Source: Symsagittifera roscoffensis
Taxonomy: Eukaryota > Xenacoelomorpha > Acoela > Convolutidae
NCBI RefSeq assembly: GCF_963678635.1
Contig: NC_087062.1
Location: forward strand, 80,603,200-80,667,199
Reading direction: 5' to 3'
DNA: 64,000 nt
Below are positions 45,661 to 56,832 of the stretch, piece by piece. The notes under the pieces were generated by a model. The model saw nothing but the letters and a program-made list of their open reading frames with translations. It searched no databases and was not told where the DNA came from. Both the position numbers and the translations under genes were made by a program. Position 1 is the first letter of the stretch, and every line of letters begins with the position of its first letter.

Positions 45661-47099
45661 TATTGAAATCAAAGTGATAGATTTTTGCTCCTATTAACAA
45701 ATCGATTTTAGCATATAAGCTTCCTGGAACCAATTTGGAAAGATTTCTAAGACGGATTAAATCTCCGCTTACGCGTTAATTGCGCGAAACCTATCGGGCG
45801 TATTGTCACAAACTGGCCAAAACGGCAATGTTTAAACCCCCCATAACTTTACGAAAAATGATCACAGGTGAACTAAATATCTTTTCAAGTTTGAGTTCAA
45901 AGCAACATTAGCTTTCGAATGAAGTTTAAAAAAATTCAAAATTGTCTAGCTGAAAATTTGAAATTTGTCTGAAGAAAAAACCAACCCCGAGCACAAATAT
46001 TCCGTTACTTTCGTTACGACAGTCGGAATAATTATCAGAAATTGTCGCCACCGAAGAAAAGCTAACAGCAATAAGGGGAAAAAGACTGCTCGTATATCAG
46101 GGCAAAGCCCTGAATGTTCCGACTACCCCTTAATTCATATCGAATAGTTTTTGGGAAAAAATATTGAAAACCTATAATTTTTGGACAAAATCCAAGTGTG
46201 AAACTTTAATACGACCAATTAGCTGGCCTAACTTCAATTGGGAACAATTTTTTTGTGCGGGATAATTCGCCACGCATAAATAATTCGGGTTACGCTCTCA
46301 GCTTTATGAATAAATTCAAAGCGGAAGTCAATTATCTTGGCATGTCGCGACCATTACGACTCAAAATGTATCCGTTGCGACATTGAGCAACATAAAAATT
46401 TTCATGCGATTTTGCACGGCCCAAAAGAGTTATTTTGCGACTTTGCGCGAACCGAACAAGCACGACCCATGTTGCGACTTTGCGCGACGCATGTTGCGAT
46501 TTTGCACGACCAATGTTGCGACTTTGCACGACCCATGTGGCGACTTTGCGCGACCTAATGTTGAGACTTTGCGCGACCTATGTTGCGAATTTGTGCGATC
46601 CATTTTTAGCTAAGTTGCGACTTTGCGCGATCCATGTTGCGACTTTGTGCGACTCGAGCCTCTTGCGAAAGTGTGGAATTTTTTGACCATGACGCGACTA
46701 ATTTTTCGACCGCGGCGCCTAATTTTTCGACTGCCACGACTAATTTTTTGACCATGACGCGACTACTTTTGCGAACGCCGCGACTATTTTTTTGACCGTC
46801 TCGACTAATTTTTGACCGCCGCAGCTAATTTTTTTACCACCGCGACTAACTTTTTGACCACCGCGACTAGTTTTTCGACCACCGCGACTAATTTTTCGAC
46901 CACCGCGACCAATTTTTTGACCACCGCAATTATTTTTTCTACCATTGCGACCAAAATAAGGTTTCTCCAGAGTTTGTCCGCGACTTGAAACACTGTCCAG
47001 AGGACGAGTTTTCGGTCGCGGAATTAACATTTCCGCTGCCAACAAAGTAAAAAAATTAGTCGCGGACCTCGACCCGGGAGCTCATGATCTTTCTGTAAC
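45661..47099. repeat. Module A, copy 2
   Basis: Colinear with 42583-44017 and very similar, including both minisatellites. Part of a tandem A-B-A-B-A series. Confidence 0.75.
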
Positions 47100-48166
47100 C
47101 TAAGTTTTTAAGTGCCTACGTTTTTAAAAATTTACCTTTTCCAGATTTCGGTGCTAAATCCTTTCGGATAGCTGTCCTAGAATCTTCCTACTTTGCTCTA
47201 ACTGGTAAAAAAGTTTGCGAGCAGGCACTTCAAATCAAACAAGCGTTTTAGTGGAGTTTCGGGTGCTAAGAAAATGAATTTCGTCGATTCAAAAAAAAAT
47301 TGTAGGTCTGCACCTGCGGAAAATTTGAAAGAGAATTGATACCAATAGCTTATAGGCCATTTTCGAAAAAATTAACATATTGCTGATGAACTTAGCCATT
47401 AGGGTACTTTGTTGCCAATTTGTTCGTCTTTTTTAAACTTTCTGATGATTAGTTCGAATGAAGTGAGTAGTTTTTTGACTGAGATCAGGTCCGATATGGT
47501 CACAGAGTAGCTTCTCAAGTATAACGTTACAGTCCTGAGTGTTCCCATTTTCCTTTAGTCGAAAAAAATGTTCAAAAAAATCAAAAAAAAGCAAACCTGA
47601 GAGTTTCGAAAAAAAACTGGCGATTTTAAGCACTTGAATTATCCCCTATCAGCCATATTGCCCCTTTTCAAAGTCTCCCTAATTGACGTAATTTATCTCA
47701 TTCCTTTAGGAATCATAAAGCTACTGTTGTTCCGACTTTTGAAGAAAGTGACGAAATATTTGTGCTCCAGGTGGCTTTTCGCAGTTTTTGGTAAAAAAAT
47801 TCCAGGGGAATTTTTTTAAATATCATTCAATAGGTATTGGATTCTTAAGCTCAGGTTTGAAAAAGTATTTTCATCTGCTATCCTTGTTTTATTTTTTGTT
47901 CGTTATTCATTTTTTGAAAACAAAATATGTTGATCAAGACCATCCGGGCGGGTTGACCACCATAAATGGAAAATGTTTATCATACAAAATCCAATATGGA
48001 AAATGTGAGTTAAAAAACTAGCAAAACAAAAGTAGCAAAACAAAAAAAAAGTAAATTTCATGAAAATTTTTTTCCGTCAATTTTTAGTCGCAATAACATG
48101 CTCATGCTAATTTGTTTTTTGTCTATGACGTAGTCTAGGCTGAATTTTTCATAGAAAAGAAACAAA
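47100..48166. repeat. Module B, copy 2 (5' part deleted)
   Basis: Joins module A directly at CTGTAACCTAAGTTTTTAAG to the part of module B that starts at about 44606 in copy 1, so roughly 0.57 kb including the T1 end is missing. The remainder is nearly identical to copy 1, offset by about 2507 bp. Confidence 0.7.
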
Positions 48167-49502
48167 TATTGAAATCAAAGTGATAGATTTTTGCTCCTAT
48201 TAACAAATCGATTTTAGCATATAAGCTTCCTGGAACCAATTTGGAAAGATTTCTAAGACGGATTAAATCTCCGCTTACGCGTTAATTGCGCGAAACCTAT
48301 CGGGCGTATTGTCACAAACTGGCCAAAACGGCAATGTTTAAACCCCCCATAACTTTACGAAAAATGATCACAGGTGAACTAAATATCTTTTCAAGTTTGA
48401 GTTCAAAGCAACATTAGCTTTCGAATGAAGTTTAAAAAAATTCAAAATTGTCTAGCTGAAAATTTGAAATTTGTCTGAAGAAAAAACCAACCCCGAGCAC
48501 AAATATTCCGTTACTTTCGTTACGACAGTCGGAATAATTATCAGAAATTGTCGCCACCGAAGAAAAGCTAACAGCAATAAGGGGAAAAAGACTGCTCGTA
48601 TATCAGGGCAAAGCCCTGAATGTTCCGACTACCCCTTAATTCATATCGAATAGTTTTTGGGAAAAAATATTGAAAACCTATAATTTTTTGGACAAAATCC
48701 AAGTGTGAAACTTTAATACGACCAATTAGCTGGCCTAACTTCAATTGGGATCAATTTTTTTGTGCGGGATAATTCGCCACGCATAAATAATTCGGGTTAC
48801 GCTCTCAGCTTTATGAATAAATTCAAAGCGGAAGTCAATTATCTTGGCATGTCGCGACCATTACGACTCAAAATGTATCCGTTGCGACATTGAGCAACAT
48901 AAAAATTTTCATGCGATTTTGCACGGCCCAAAAGAGTTATTTTGCGACTTTGCGCGAACCGAATAAGCACGACCCATGCTGCGACTTTGCGCGACGCATG
49001 TTGCGATTTTGCACGACCAATGTTGCGACTTTGCACGACCCATGTGGCGACTTTGCGCGACCTAATGTTGAGACTTTGCGCGACCTATGTTGCGAATTTG
49101 TGCGATCCATTTTTAGCTAAGTTGCGACTTTGCGCGACCCATGTTGAGACTTTGTGCGACTCAAGCCTCTTGCGAGAGTGTGGAATTTTTCGACCATGAC
49201 GCGACTAATTTTTCGACCGTGGCGCCTAATTTTTCGACTGCCACGACTAATTTTTTGACCATGACGCGAAAACTTTTGCGAACGCCGCGACTAATTTTTT
49301 GACCGTCTCGACTAATTTTTGACCTTCGCGACTAACTTTGCGACCACCGCGATTAATTTTTTGACCACCGCGACTAGTTTTTCGACCACCACGACTAATT
49401 TTTTGACCACCGCCACCAATTTTTTGACCACCGCAATTATTTTTTCGACCATTGCGACCAAAATAAGGTTTTTCCAAAGTTTGTCCGCGACTTGAAACAC
49501 TG
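48167..49502. repeat. Module A, copy 3 (3' end truncated)
   Basis: Nearly identical to copy 2 until the minisatellite, which has fewer units and some base changes. It ends at GAAACACTG and is followed by unrelated sequence. Confidence 0.7.
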
Positions 49503-49820
49503 TTTTCCTGTAACAAATATTAGAGCACTACTAATATTCTAAATCAAGGGCCGGATCTAGGATTTTCTCGAGGGGATCGGAGTTTCAAAACAAATCGAAA
49601 ATTTTCACGACCTTTTTTTTTAGGTCGACCAAATTGATTTTTCGAGCTCTCCCAAAGCACTGTTTTGCCCCTATTTTGGCTATTTTCGGCTATTTTCGAT
49701 ATTTTTGACAAGATATTTCACCTGTAATCAGTTTAGTCAAGTTATGAGGGTTTAGGCATTGCCATTTTGGCTAATTTGCGACAATCAACGCGCGATATAT
49801 TTCGCGCTATTAACGCGTAA
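49503..49820. other. Unidentified stretch with an inverted, diverged piece of module A
   Basis: The part 49680-49820 (GCCATTTTGGCTAATTTGCGAC, then ACGCGTAATGG) is the inverted counterpart of module A sequence near 45755-45895 (ACGCGTTAATTGCGCGAAAC; GCCAAAACGGCAATG). The stretch from 49540 (AAGGGCCGGATCTAGGATTTT) looks like a TE end but I cannot assign it. Confidence 0.45.
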
Positions 49821-50200
49821 TGGAAACTGATCTAAACTTCATAGTATTATTGGTTATAAATTAGATATTTTATACCTATAAAATATTGAAGACTAACCAA
49901 TCATACTCCATCATCTAACTAACAACCCAATTATTTGTAAGTGCTGAAACTACTTGTAGTTTCAGCACAAGAGCACTTTGAATTTAACTTGCAGCTTAGT
50001 TGCTTTTTCCGAGAGACCAACTCGTAACAAATCAGTATACTCTGGATCTATTGAGACTAAGAGATATAAGAGTAAGATTAAGATCGGTATTAGACTAAGA
50101 AGTTGGATGAATCTATCCGGCCGAAAAAAGATAGCGCGACGAGCAGACAGCGTACCTTATCTGAAATTACTCTATGAGTTAGACACTCCGTCACAACTCA
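49821..50200 (+). repeat. 5' LTR of a second Ty3-like element copy
   Basis: 380 bp from TGGAAACTGATC to CACAACTCA, more diverged than the other LTR copies, with the hairpin GTGCTGAAACT...AGTTTCAGCAC at about 49940-49970. Followed by a PBS-like site. Confidence 0.7.
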
Positions 50201-50202
50201 TC

Positions 50203-50212
50203 TGGTGCGACC
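50203..50212 (+). other. Putative primer-binding site
   Basis: TGGTGCGACC two bases after the LTR end, equivalent to TGGTGCGGCC at 20197. Confidence 0.5.
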
Positions 50213-50293
50213 ATAAGTCTGGAATAAGACCTTAAGCAATAGAAAACTTTTGAACTAACAAAAAATAGATTAGACTTAGACAAAATTATAAAA

Positions 50294-50527
50294 ATGTTAC
50301 ACGACAAAAATTTAATTGAAATGTCTCTACGACTCAATAGATCAGAGCCATCATTTCGAACAATACGAGAACTCCCCGGTATTGGAAGAAGACCTCGGAC
50401 AAGAGACGACATGCGACTACAACGGAACTTACCCATAAGTTTCATGGTCGTACGGCAAAAGCCAACACAAACTTTTATATTTGGAGTTTTATTAGCAATG
50501 AGTATAGATTTTCATTTGCAGATATAG
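50294..50527 (+). CDS. Small leader ORF (77 aa), unknown
   Basis: Related over most of its length to the ORF at 20317-20520, with matching N-terminal (EMSLRLNRSEPSFRTI), central (PGIGRRPRT) and C-terminal (MSIDFHL) parts. Position directly after LTR and PBS suggests a leader or gag start. No known domain. Confidence 0.45.
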   Translation: MLHDKNLIEMSLRLNRSEPSFRTIRELPGIGRRPRTRDDMRLQRNLPISFMVVRQKPTQTFIFGVLLAMSIDFHLQI

Positions 50528-51111
50528 TATAGTTGAAGAGAATTACAGTAAATTGAAAAAATATTTAAAAAGAATGTTTATTGAAAATAAAAAAAAAATT
50601 AGTTAGTAAATACACAAACTATTAGTAACACACATCTTTTCTTCATCTCAGTTTCATCACCAAAACATAACAAACAAATCATAAACCATTAACATCATCA
50701 AAAACTAAACCTTTCTATCAATAAAATTTTTTAATTACTTTAAAAAGGCCTATTCTAATTTTCACTTTTACCTAGAATAAACCCTTTTAAACTAAACAGA
50801 TCATCAAGGCTTATCCTTGGATCAAATAGAACAATTTTGTTCTCCCCTACACAATTAGCATAGTGTCTAACGACCTGAAACGTCGATTCACTATCCAACC
50901 CCTTCTACGACCCAGGACTAACAGAAGTTTTTCAAAATCACTAACCATTCTAATTAGAATAAACAGTGAAGAACTTCGGTTATTCATCCTTCACTTGATC
51001 CCCCCCCCCCTTACCTCACCCAGGATAATACTTAAACTTAGTAAGTTTTAAATAGTATCCAACGAACTACTTGTGTTCTAATTATACCTGAACCTTGTGG
51101 ATCGATTTACT
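50528..51111 (+). pseudogene. Leader fragment of the Ty3-like element, 3'-truncated
   Basis: Matches 16034-16330 and 20900-21170 (ATCATCAAGGCTT.TCCTTGGATCAAA..AGAACAATTTTGTTCTCCCC). It breaks off at about 51111 into module A minisatellite. The C run at 51000-51010 is a possible error site. Confidence 0.6.
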
Positions 51112-51541
51112 GTTCTCCAACCATGACGCGACTAATTTTTCGACCGCGGCGCCTAATTTTTCGACTGCCACGACAAATTTTTGACCATGACGTGACTACT
51201 TTTGCGAACGCCGCGACTAATTTTCTGACCGTCGCGTCTAATTTTTTGACCACCGCAGCTAATCTTTGACCTTCGCGACTAACTTTGCGACCACCGCGAT
51301 TAATTTTTTGACCACCGCGACTAGTTTTTCGACCACCGCGACTAATTTTTTGACCACCGCGACCAATTTTTTGACCACCGCAATTATTTTTTTGACCATT
51401 GCGACCAAAATAAGGTTGTTCCAAAGTTTGTCCGCGACTTGAAACACTGTTCAGAGGACGAGTTTTCAGTCGCGGAATTAACATTTCCGCTGCCAACAAA
51501 GTAAAAAAATTAGTCGTGATCTTTCTGTAACAGTTATCAAA
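51112..51541. repeat. Module A, copy 4 (3' part only)
   Basis: Contains the 21-bp minisatellite (GCGACTAATTTTTCGACCACC family) and the end of module A up to CTTTCTGTAAC. The open frames on the minus strand are repeat-encoded. Confidence 0.7.
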
Positions 51542-53196
51542 TTTAAACAATTATCGGCACAACAAAACTGTATTATTTCATCTGTTAAAATTTATTTTTT
51601 AAAAATTTAGGCACGATCAGTTCATAATGAGCGTTTTTCTTCCCAAAGGACCCCTTACGAAAGGCATCCATAATTTACATCAGTCGCATTTTAAAATGAA
51701 TATTTCATAAACATAAAAAGCGCATCCAACAAGGTTTCATGTTTTACTTTTCCTACAGATCGTTTTAGAGGCTATTTTATAAAAAAGCCAAAAACTGGTT
51801 GGGAAAGGCCATGAAATTGAGAAATTCTTCAGACCAGTAATCAAATTAATATTATTTCATGGCTTTTTGAGAATATATTTGGCTTGAAATCCTTTATTTT
51901 ACGATTTGTCTTGAAATCACGTCGGCTTGATGTCCGGTGCCCGTTATTAGCTTTTGCATAAATTTAGAGCTTTCTAATTTGATGCTTAGAAAGCTCAATC
52001 ATTGTTGAAGATGTTTTTCATGTGTATAGTTTGTGCATTTCAACGTCCAGCTTGTGTAACTAACGGATGCCATTTTTTGTAACAGGTACATTGTCAAGGA
52101 TAACGCTTTTTATAACCAAAAGTGCCTACGTTTTTAAAAATTTACCTTTTCTAGATTTCGGTGCTAAATCCTTTCGGATAGTTGTCCTAGAATCTTCCTA
52201 CTTTGCTCTAACTGGTAAAAAAGTTTGCGAGCAGGCACTTCAAATCAAACAAGCGTTTTAGTGGAGTTTCGGGTGCTAAGAAAATGAATTTCGTCGATTC
52301 AAAATAAAAATTGTAGGTCTGCACCTGCGGAAAATTTGAAAGAGATTTGATACCAATAGTTTATAGGCCACTTTCAAAAAATTAAAATATTGCTGATAAA
52401 TTTAGCCATTAGGGTACTTTGTTGCCAATTTGGTCGTTTTTTTTTTACTTTCTAACGATTAGTTCGAATGAAGTGAGTAGTTTTTTGACTGCGATCAGGT
52501 CCGATATGGTCACAGAGTAGCTTCTGAAGTATAACGTTAAATTTCTGAGTGTTCCCATTTTCCTTTAGTCCAATAAAACGTTCGAAAAAATCAAAAAATG
52601 CAAATCTGAGAGTTTCAAAACAAACTGGCGATTTTAAGCACTTGAATTATCCCCTATCAGCCATATAGCCCCTTTTCAAAGTCTCCCTAATTGACGTAAG
52701 TTATCTCATCCTTTTAAAGATCATAAAGTTCTGTTGTTCCTTTTAAAGCTACTGTTGTTCCGACTTTTGAAGAAAGTGACGGAATATTTGTGCTCCAGGT
52801 GGCTTTTCGAAGTTTTAGGTAAAAAACTTCAAGGGGATTTTTTTAATATCATTCAAAGGGTATTGGGTTCTTAAGCTCAAATTGAAAAGATTTTTCATCT
52901 GCTATCATTGTTTTACTTTTTGTTCGTTATTCATTTTTTGAAAACAAAATATGTTGATCAAGACAATCTGGGCGGGTTGACCACTATAAATGGAAAATGT
53001 TTATCATACAAAATCCAATATGGAAAATGTGAGTTAAAAAACTTTTACCTATTAGCAAAAAAAAAGAAAAAAAAAGTAAATTTCAGGAAAATTTTTTCCG
53101 TCAATTTTTAGTCGGAATATCATGTTCATGCTAAATTTTTATTTTTTGTCTATGACGTAGTCTAGGCTGAATTTTTCATAGAAAAGAAACGAAATT
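51542..53196. repeat. Module B, copy 3
   Basis: Colinear with 44018-45660, somewhat more diverged, again starting with a T1-derived end (GGCTTGATGTCCGGTGCCC ending near 51942). The end of the array. Confidence 0.65.
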
Positions 53197-53650
53197 GACT
53201 ACAAATTTTTATGAGAATACAAAGAAAAAAATTTCACAGCTTTTATTTTGTAGGATAAACCTCAGTTTGTCAAAAATCAGGCCATGATTTTTGACGAGTA
53301 TAATGTGAGACTAGAGTTTTTGTAGCCAAACACCAAATTTTAAGGTTTTCATTTTTTTTGAATGAACGAAGATATATCATCTCATACGATTAGTGCTCTA
53401 ATGCGAGTACCTATAGGATTTCTTCCCCTCAACCAATTGGGTTTCTTGTGTAAGAAAAAAAAAGCCTTGGTTATAATGTTTTCGGACAAAACACGAAGTC
53501 AATTAGCAAAATTCGAAAAATAAATAAGGTTTGATTTTGTAGAATCGGTAATTCTAGCAAATTTTTGACTTACCGACCGTGTATTTTATCCTAACATGAT
53601 AGGGAAAATATTAGTAAATTTGGTTCAAAATCGGGTTATGGTTAGTTTAT
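53197..53650. other. AT-rich stretch, nothing recognised
   Basis: No gene seen. A perfect 11-bp hairpin (GTCAAAAATCA-GGCCA-TGATTTTTGAC) lies at 53269-53295. Confidence 0.4.
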
Positions 53651-54521
53651 TGGGATCGTATGACTTTGTTGCTTGGGTCAAGATTTGACACCGAAGTCAG
53701 TTGGTATTTAAGTAAGTAGCGAAGGGGGGATTTAACTGATAAGAATCATACGCCTTCGGTTACTTACCCGATTTACGATGCCAACCGCAGGGGGATGTAT
53801 TTACGAAACGTGAACAAGTCGATAAAAACCCCGGACTTGGGACCCGTCAGCTTTGACAGGGGGAGTAGGTAAAAGGGAAAAACATAGGGGGCGGTTGTGC
53901 TTAAGGGGATGACAGCACCGATATGAAGTGGCGTGACTTTAACAAAAACGGAGCACAAATAGAGATAAGAAGGGGAGGTTAGAGAGCGGATTTTAAGTAG
54001 AACGAGTTAACGAGCGTAAGATTCAGTAGGTCCCAGTTGTGGTCGCTATCTGAACTCATCAGTTAATTGTTTCACAGCGAGTGAAGTAAGAACGCAAGTC
54101 GAAATGCCTTGTGGAATATTAGTTAGAGCAGAAGCTAGCACAAGACAGAGAGCTAAGTCGAGACGTGTACTGACCGAGTACGCAGAGAAGAAATTGTTAA
54201 GCGTGTACAGATCGCAAACCATTCTGTTGTATATTATTAAATTATACGCTGGCCGAACTAGTAGGCCCTTTGTATTCATTCAGACTTATATATATTGAAC
54301 TCATTTGAGAGAAAGGAATTCGTTATACGCGACTTCAAGCGAGATATAGCGAGCAAGAGCATCACTGACCAAGGGGGAGCAATAGAATACAGTAGAGGAC
54401 AACTCACCACTAAAATAACCCTTTCGGGATTGTCGTTAATACCGAGCCTTAGTGCCCCCTGCTTTAGAACGGTAAAAGGGATAGCTTCGCAAGACTGTGT
54501 GTGAAAATCCTAAAGACGACA
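53651..54521 (+). repeat. Putative 5' LTR and upstream part of the env-bearing Ty3-type element
   Basis: Composition changes here to more G and C. The right edge is defined by GACGACA at 54521, followed after one base by a PBS-like TGGCGC. A TATA-like CTTATATATATTGA lies at about 54285-54297. The left edge cannot be fixed because no second LTR copy is visible inside the window; the 3' LTR presumably lies beyond 64000. The open frames here are not convincing. Confidence 0.45.
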
Positions 54522-54522
54522 T

Positions 54523-54540
54523 TGGCGCTCCTGGGTGGGC
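54523..54540 (+). other. Putative primer-binding site of the env-bearing element
   Basis: TGGCGCTCCTGGGTGGGC directly after the presumed LTR end, 55 bp before gag. The TGGCGC start resembles PBS sites of gypsy-type elements; the exact tRNA is not assigned. Confidence 0.5.
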
Positions 54541-54595
54541 TTTGTCCTAGACTGAAGTTGCAAACGAACGAACAACCATCCCGTGAGCAAACACG

Positions 54596-55699
54596 ATGAT
54601 GAACGACAACGATAGAGCTGCATTGGCAGAGGCTGCTGTGGCGGCAGCGAATGCTTTGGACAGGCAGCAGGGAATCTTTGGCTTTGGCACCATTCGCCCC
54701 GATCGGTTTCCCTCCAGTAGCTATCAAAACTGGGCCGACTGGAGGAAGCATTTCGCCTGGGTTGCGGATGCTAACAGATGGGAAGATGAACAGGCTCGGA
54801 TGGTGTTGCCTACGTGTCTGACAGGATGGGCTCTGGATGAATTTACCAGCATGCCAGCCCACTTCAGAGAGGAGGAAGACGGTTTCCCAGCGCCAACACT
54901 TGCATTGATGCTGGCCGAACGAGACCAGCGTATGATGCCCTTCCAAACTCAAGCAGCGGCTAGGGCGGAGTTCAGAAGTCTGATGCAAGGAGACAAGGAG
55001 GGTTTGAGGGAATTCTCTCGGCGAATCCGATCACTTGGAGATGTTGCTAATGGAAATGTGGGAGCTCAAGCTCGAGACGATATGAACCGAGAACAGTTCA
55101 TAGACGGGCTATTTGACGTGGACCTTCAAGACCTACTTCTGCGAGAAGATCTTGGAAGCCTAGCGCAAGCAGTTGCCCGTGCCCAAGCCTTGGATCTTGT
55201 GAATAAAACGTCCAGGGCCCGGAACCGGAGAAAGATGCACCTTGCGAGGGTTGCCGAAAATGTCCCAGAGCCAGGTGCTGAGGCTGGTCGGAGTGTAGGC
55301 GGACAGATCCCTCGAAACCAACCAGTGGGAGCTAGTCAGGGACGTCAGCAGGTGAGCAATGATCCCCGCCTCGACCAACTGGTGAGTGTCCAGAATGATC
55401 TATTAGCTCAGATGCAGAACATGACGGCCATGATGGGTAGGTTTGTTAATTCTATCATCCCCGTTCCCCACCCGGAAAACTTACCGCGGTCGGAACCTTC
55501 CCAACGACCCCGACAACAATACGAACCCCAACCCGGCGAGAATAGATCGAACTTATCTCCTGGCCTTGGAGGTCGTTACGGAATGAAAAACCAGATACCC
55601 CGTGGGAACTGTTTTGGCTGCGGCCAGCCGGGTCATTTTGCGAAGGAGTTCCCCCAGAAAAATTCGGATCATTTAAACTACCAAGGCCCGGGGCATTGA
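54596..55699 (+). CDS. gag: Gag polyprotein of an env-bearing Ty3-type element (367 aa)
   Basis: Forms the particle shell. The capsid-like region at about 30-215 has the gag pattern W-x2-W...L-x-G-x-A (SYQNWADWRKHF; LPTCLTGWALDEF; FRSLMQGDKEGLREFSRR). A basic, Pro/Gln-rich linker follows. One zinc knuckle is at about 339-352 (C-x2-C-x4-H), but its last ligand is Phe instead of Cys (GHFAKEF), a one-base change that should abolish zinc binding. The first of two adjacent ATGs was taken as start, giving MMNDNDRAAL. The stop overlaps the pol frame, which lies in the -1 register; a slippery site is at 55672. Apart from the knuckle, the frame is intact. Confidence 0.88.
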   Translation: MMNDNDRAALAEAAVAAANALDRQQGIFGFGTIRPDRFPSSSYQNWADWRKHFAWVADANRWEDEQARMVLPTCLTGWALDEFTSMPAHFREEEDGFPAPTLALMLAERDQRMMPFQTQAAARAEFRSLMQGDKEGLREFSRRIRSLGDVANGNVGAQARDDMNREQFIDGLFDVDLQDLLLREDLGSLAQAVARAQALDLVNKTSRARNRRKMHLARVAENVPEPGAEAGRSVGGQIPRNQPVGASQGRQQVSNDPRLDQLVSVQNDLLAQMQNMTAMMGRFVNSIIPVPHPENLPRSEPSQRPRQQYEPQPGENRSNLSPGLGGRYGMKNQIPRGNCFGCGQPGHFAKEFPQKNSDHLNYQGPGH

Positions 55700-55728
55700 A
55701 TATGCATCAGGGAGGTTTTGTCCCGGCC
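55672..55728 (+). promoter_or_regulatory. Programmed -1 ribosomal frameshift signal (gag to pol)
   Basis: TTTAAAC at 55672-55678 lies in the gag frame as T-TTA-AAC, the canonical X-XXY-YYZ arrangement. A 6-nt spacer (55679-55684) precedes a stem-loop: GGCCCGGGGC (55685-55694) pairs with GTCCCGGCC (55720-55728) with one bulged C, and the loop contains the gag stop. The pol frame is -1 relative to gag and is open from before this site. Confidence 0.75.
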
Positions 55729-56832
55729 GAGATAAAGAATCAACAGCGAGTAAATCACCCATCCCCCACTTCCAACCCCTCTATGTACCGCGTGGACCCC
55801 ACGACGAGCCCTCAGGTGCAAATGAGAGGCGAAGGCTTTCGAGGAACAGAGCAGGTTCAGATTTTATTCCACCAAACGACCCCCAGTCGACTGGAAGAAC
55901 CTAAACAACTCACGAGTATCCAGTGTCAGACAGAGAGTTCCTTGGAATTCGTGAGTGTATGCCGAGTGCCCGAAGCACCATTCGGGCTAATAGCGGAAGC
56001 GATTTTGGGCGGGCTACCGGTAAAAGCTTTAGTGGATACGGGAGCTACGATCAACCTAATACGAAGCGAGGTGTACCATAATTTGACTACAGCCCCACCG
56101 TTACGGCCCTACAAAGGGACACTAGAAACAGCGGATGGAAGGCAAGTGGGAGTCGAGGGATGGGTGACGGCTAATTTGGAGCTAGGGTCAATCGACGATG
56201 AGGTCGAAGCCCTGGTGGTGCCTGAGCTGAAAGCGGAAATGATCATAGGACTTCGGTCTTTAAAGGAGCATGAATGGTCGTTAGATTTCCAGTGTGACAA
56301 CCTCTGGACGGGACGGAAAGAGGGATCTATAGTTCCCCTGCAATATGAAATATTGAAGGTGACCTCATACCCTAAACACCCGCCAGAGGACGATAATTAC
56401 TGGGACGTAAATTCGTCGCATAGTACCCCCTTAACCGAACCACACACTCCTCTTGGTGGGTCAAACGTTGAGTCATCATATGCAATGGGGGATGTTGTAG
56501 AAGGTTTGCCCCCCGTCAGTCAGGACCACGAGGTGCAGGGAATGCAAGAGGAAGGGTCGATGGACTTTCAAGTACAGGCTAAACGACATCTAGAGGAAGA
56601 TATAGAGAAGATTCTAGAACTAGCAGCTCCCGAGGTGACAGAAACGGAGAGGGACCGGCTGAAACAGTTGATCAGTACTTATAGAGATGTGTTCGCTTTG
56701 ACAGATGCCGAACTTGGCCAAACTAAATTGGTGACACATCGGATTGATACTGGAGACTCGGCCCCTATCAAGATCCCCCCCCCCCCATCAAACATCTCCC
56801 GCAAAAATGCCGATCATCAGGGACGAAGTTAA
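55679..56832 (+). CDS. pol: Pol N-terminal part: aspartic protease (frame broken at the 3' end)
   Basis: Read by -1 frameshift from gag; counting from the TTG at 55696 the open frame has 378 codons. The retropepsin active site is intact: ALVDTGATINLIRSEV, catalytic Asp114, and a second conserved segment MIIGLRSLKEHEW at about 182-194. An acidic linker with an RDVFAL-type motif leads to RT. Just before RT the frame is lost at a run of 12 C (56775-56786). RT continues in a different register (56744-58405). The homopolymer makes a sequencing indel plausible. Processes the Gag-Pol polyprotein. Confidence 0.85.

Noticed and set aside
45127-48021. Hydrophobic small ORFs in module B
   Set aside because: Identical because the module is recently duplicated. 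AT-rich low-complexity composition explains the hydrophobicity; no start context or selection evidence.
43658-51550. ORFs of 60-147 codons on the minus strand with KLVAVVE or GGRKISRG repeats
   Set aside because: They are translations of the 21-bp minisatellite; several frames are open at once, with no start context or non-repetitive domain.
54464-54988. 174-codon minus-strand ORF over gag
   Set aside because: Antisense shadow of gag, whose frame has capsid and zinc-knuckle motifs.
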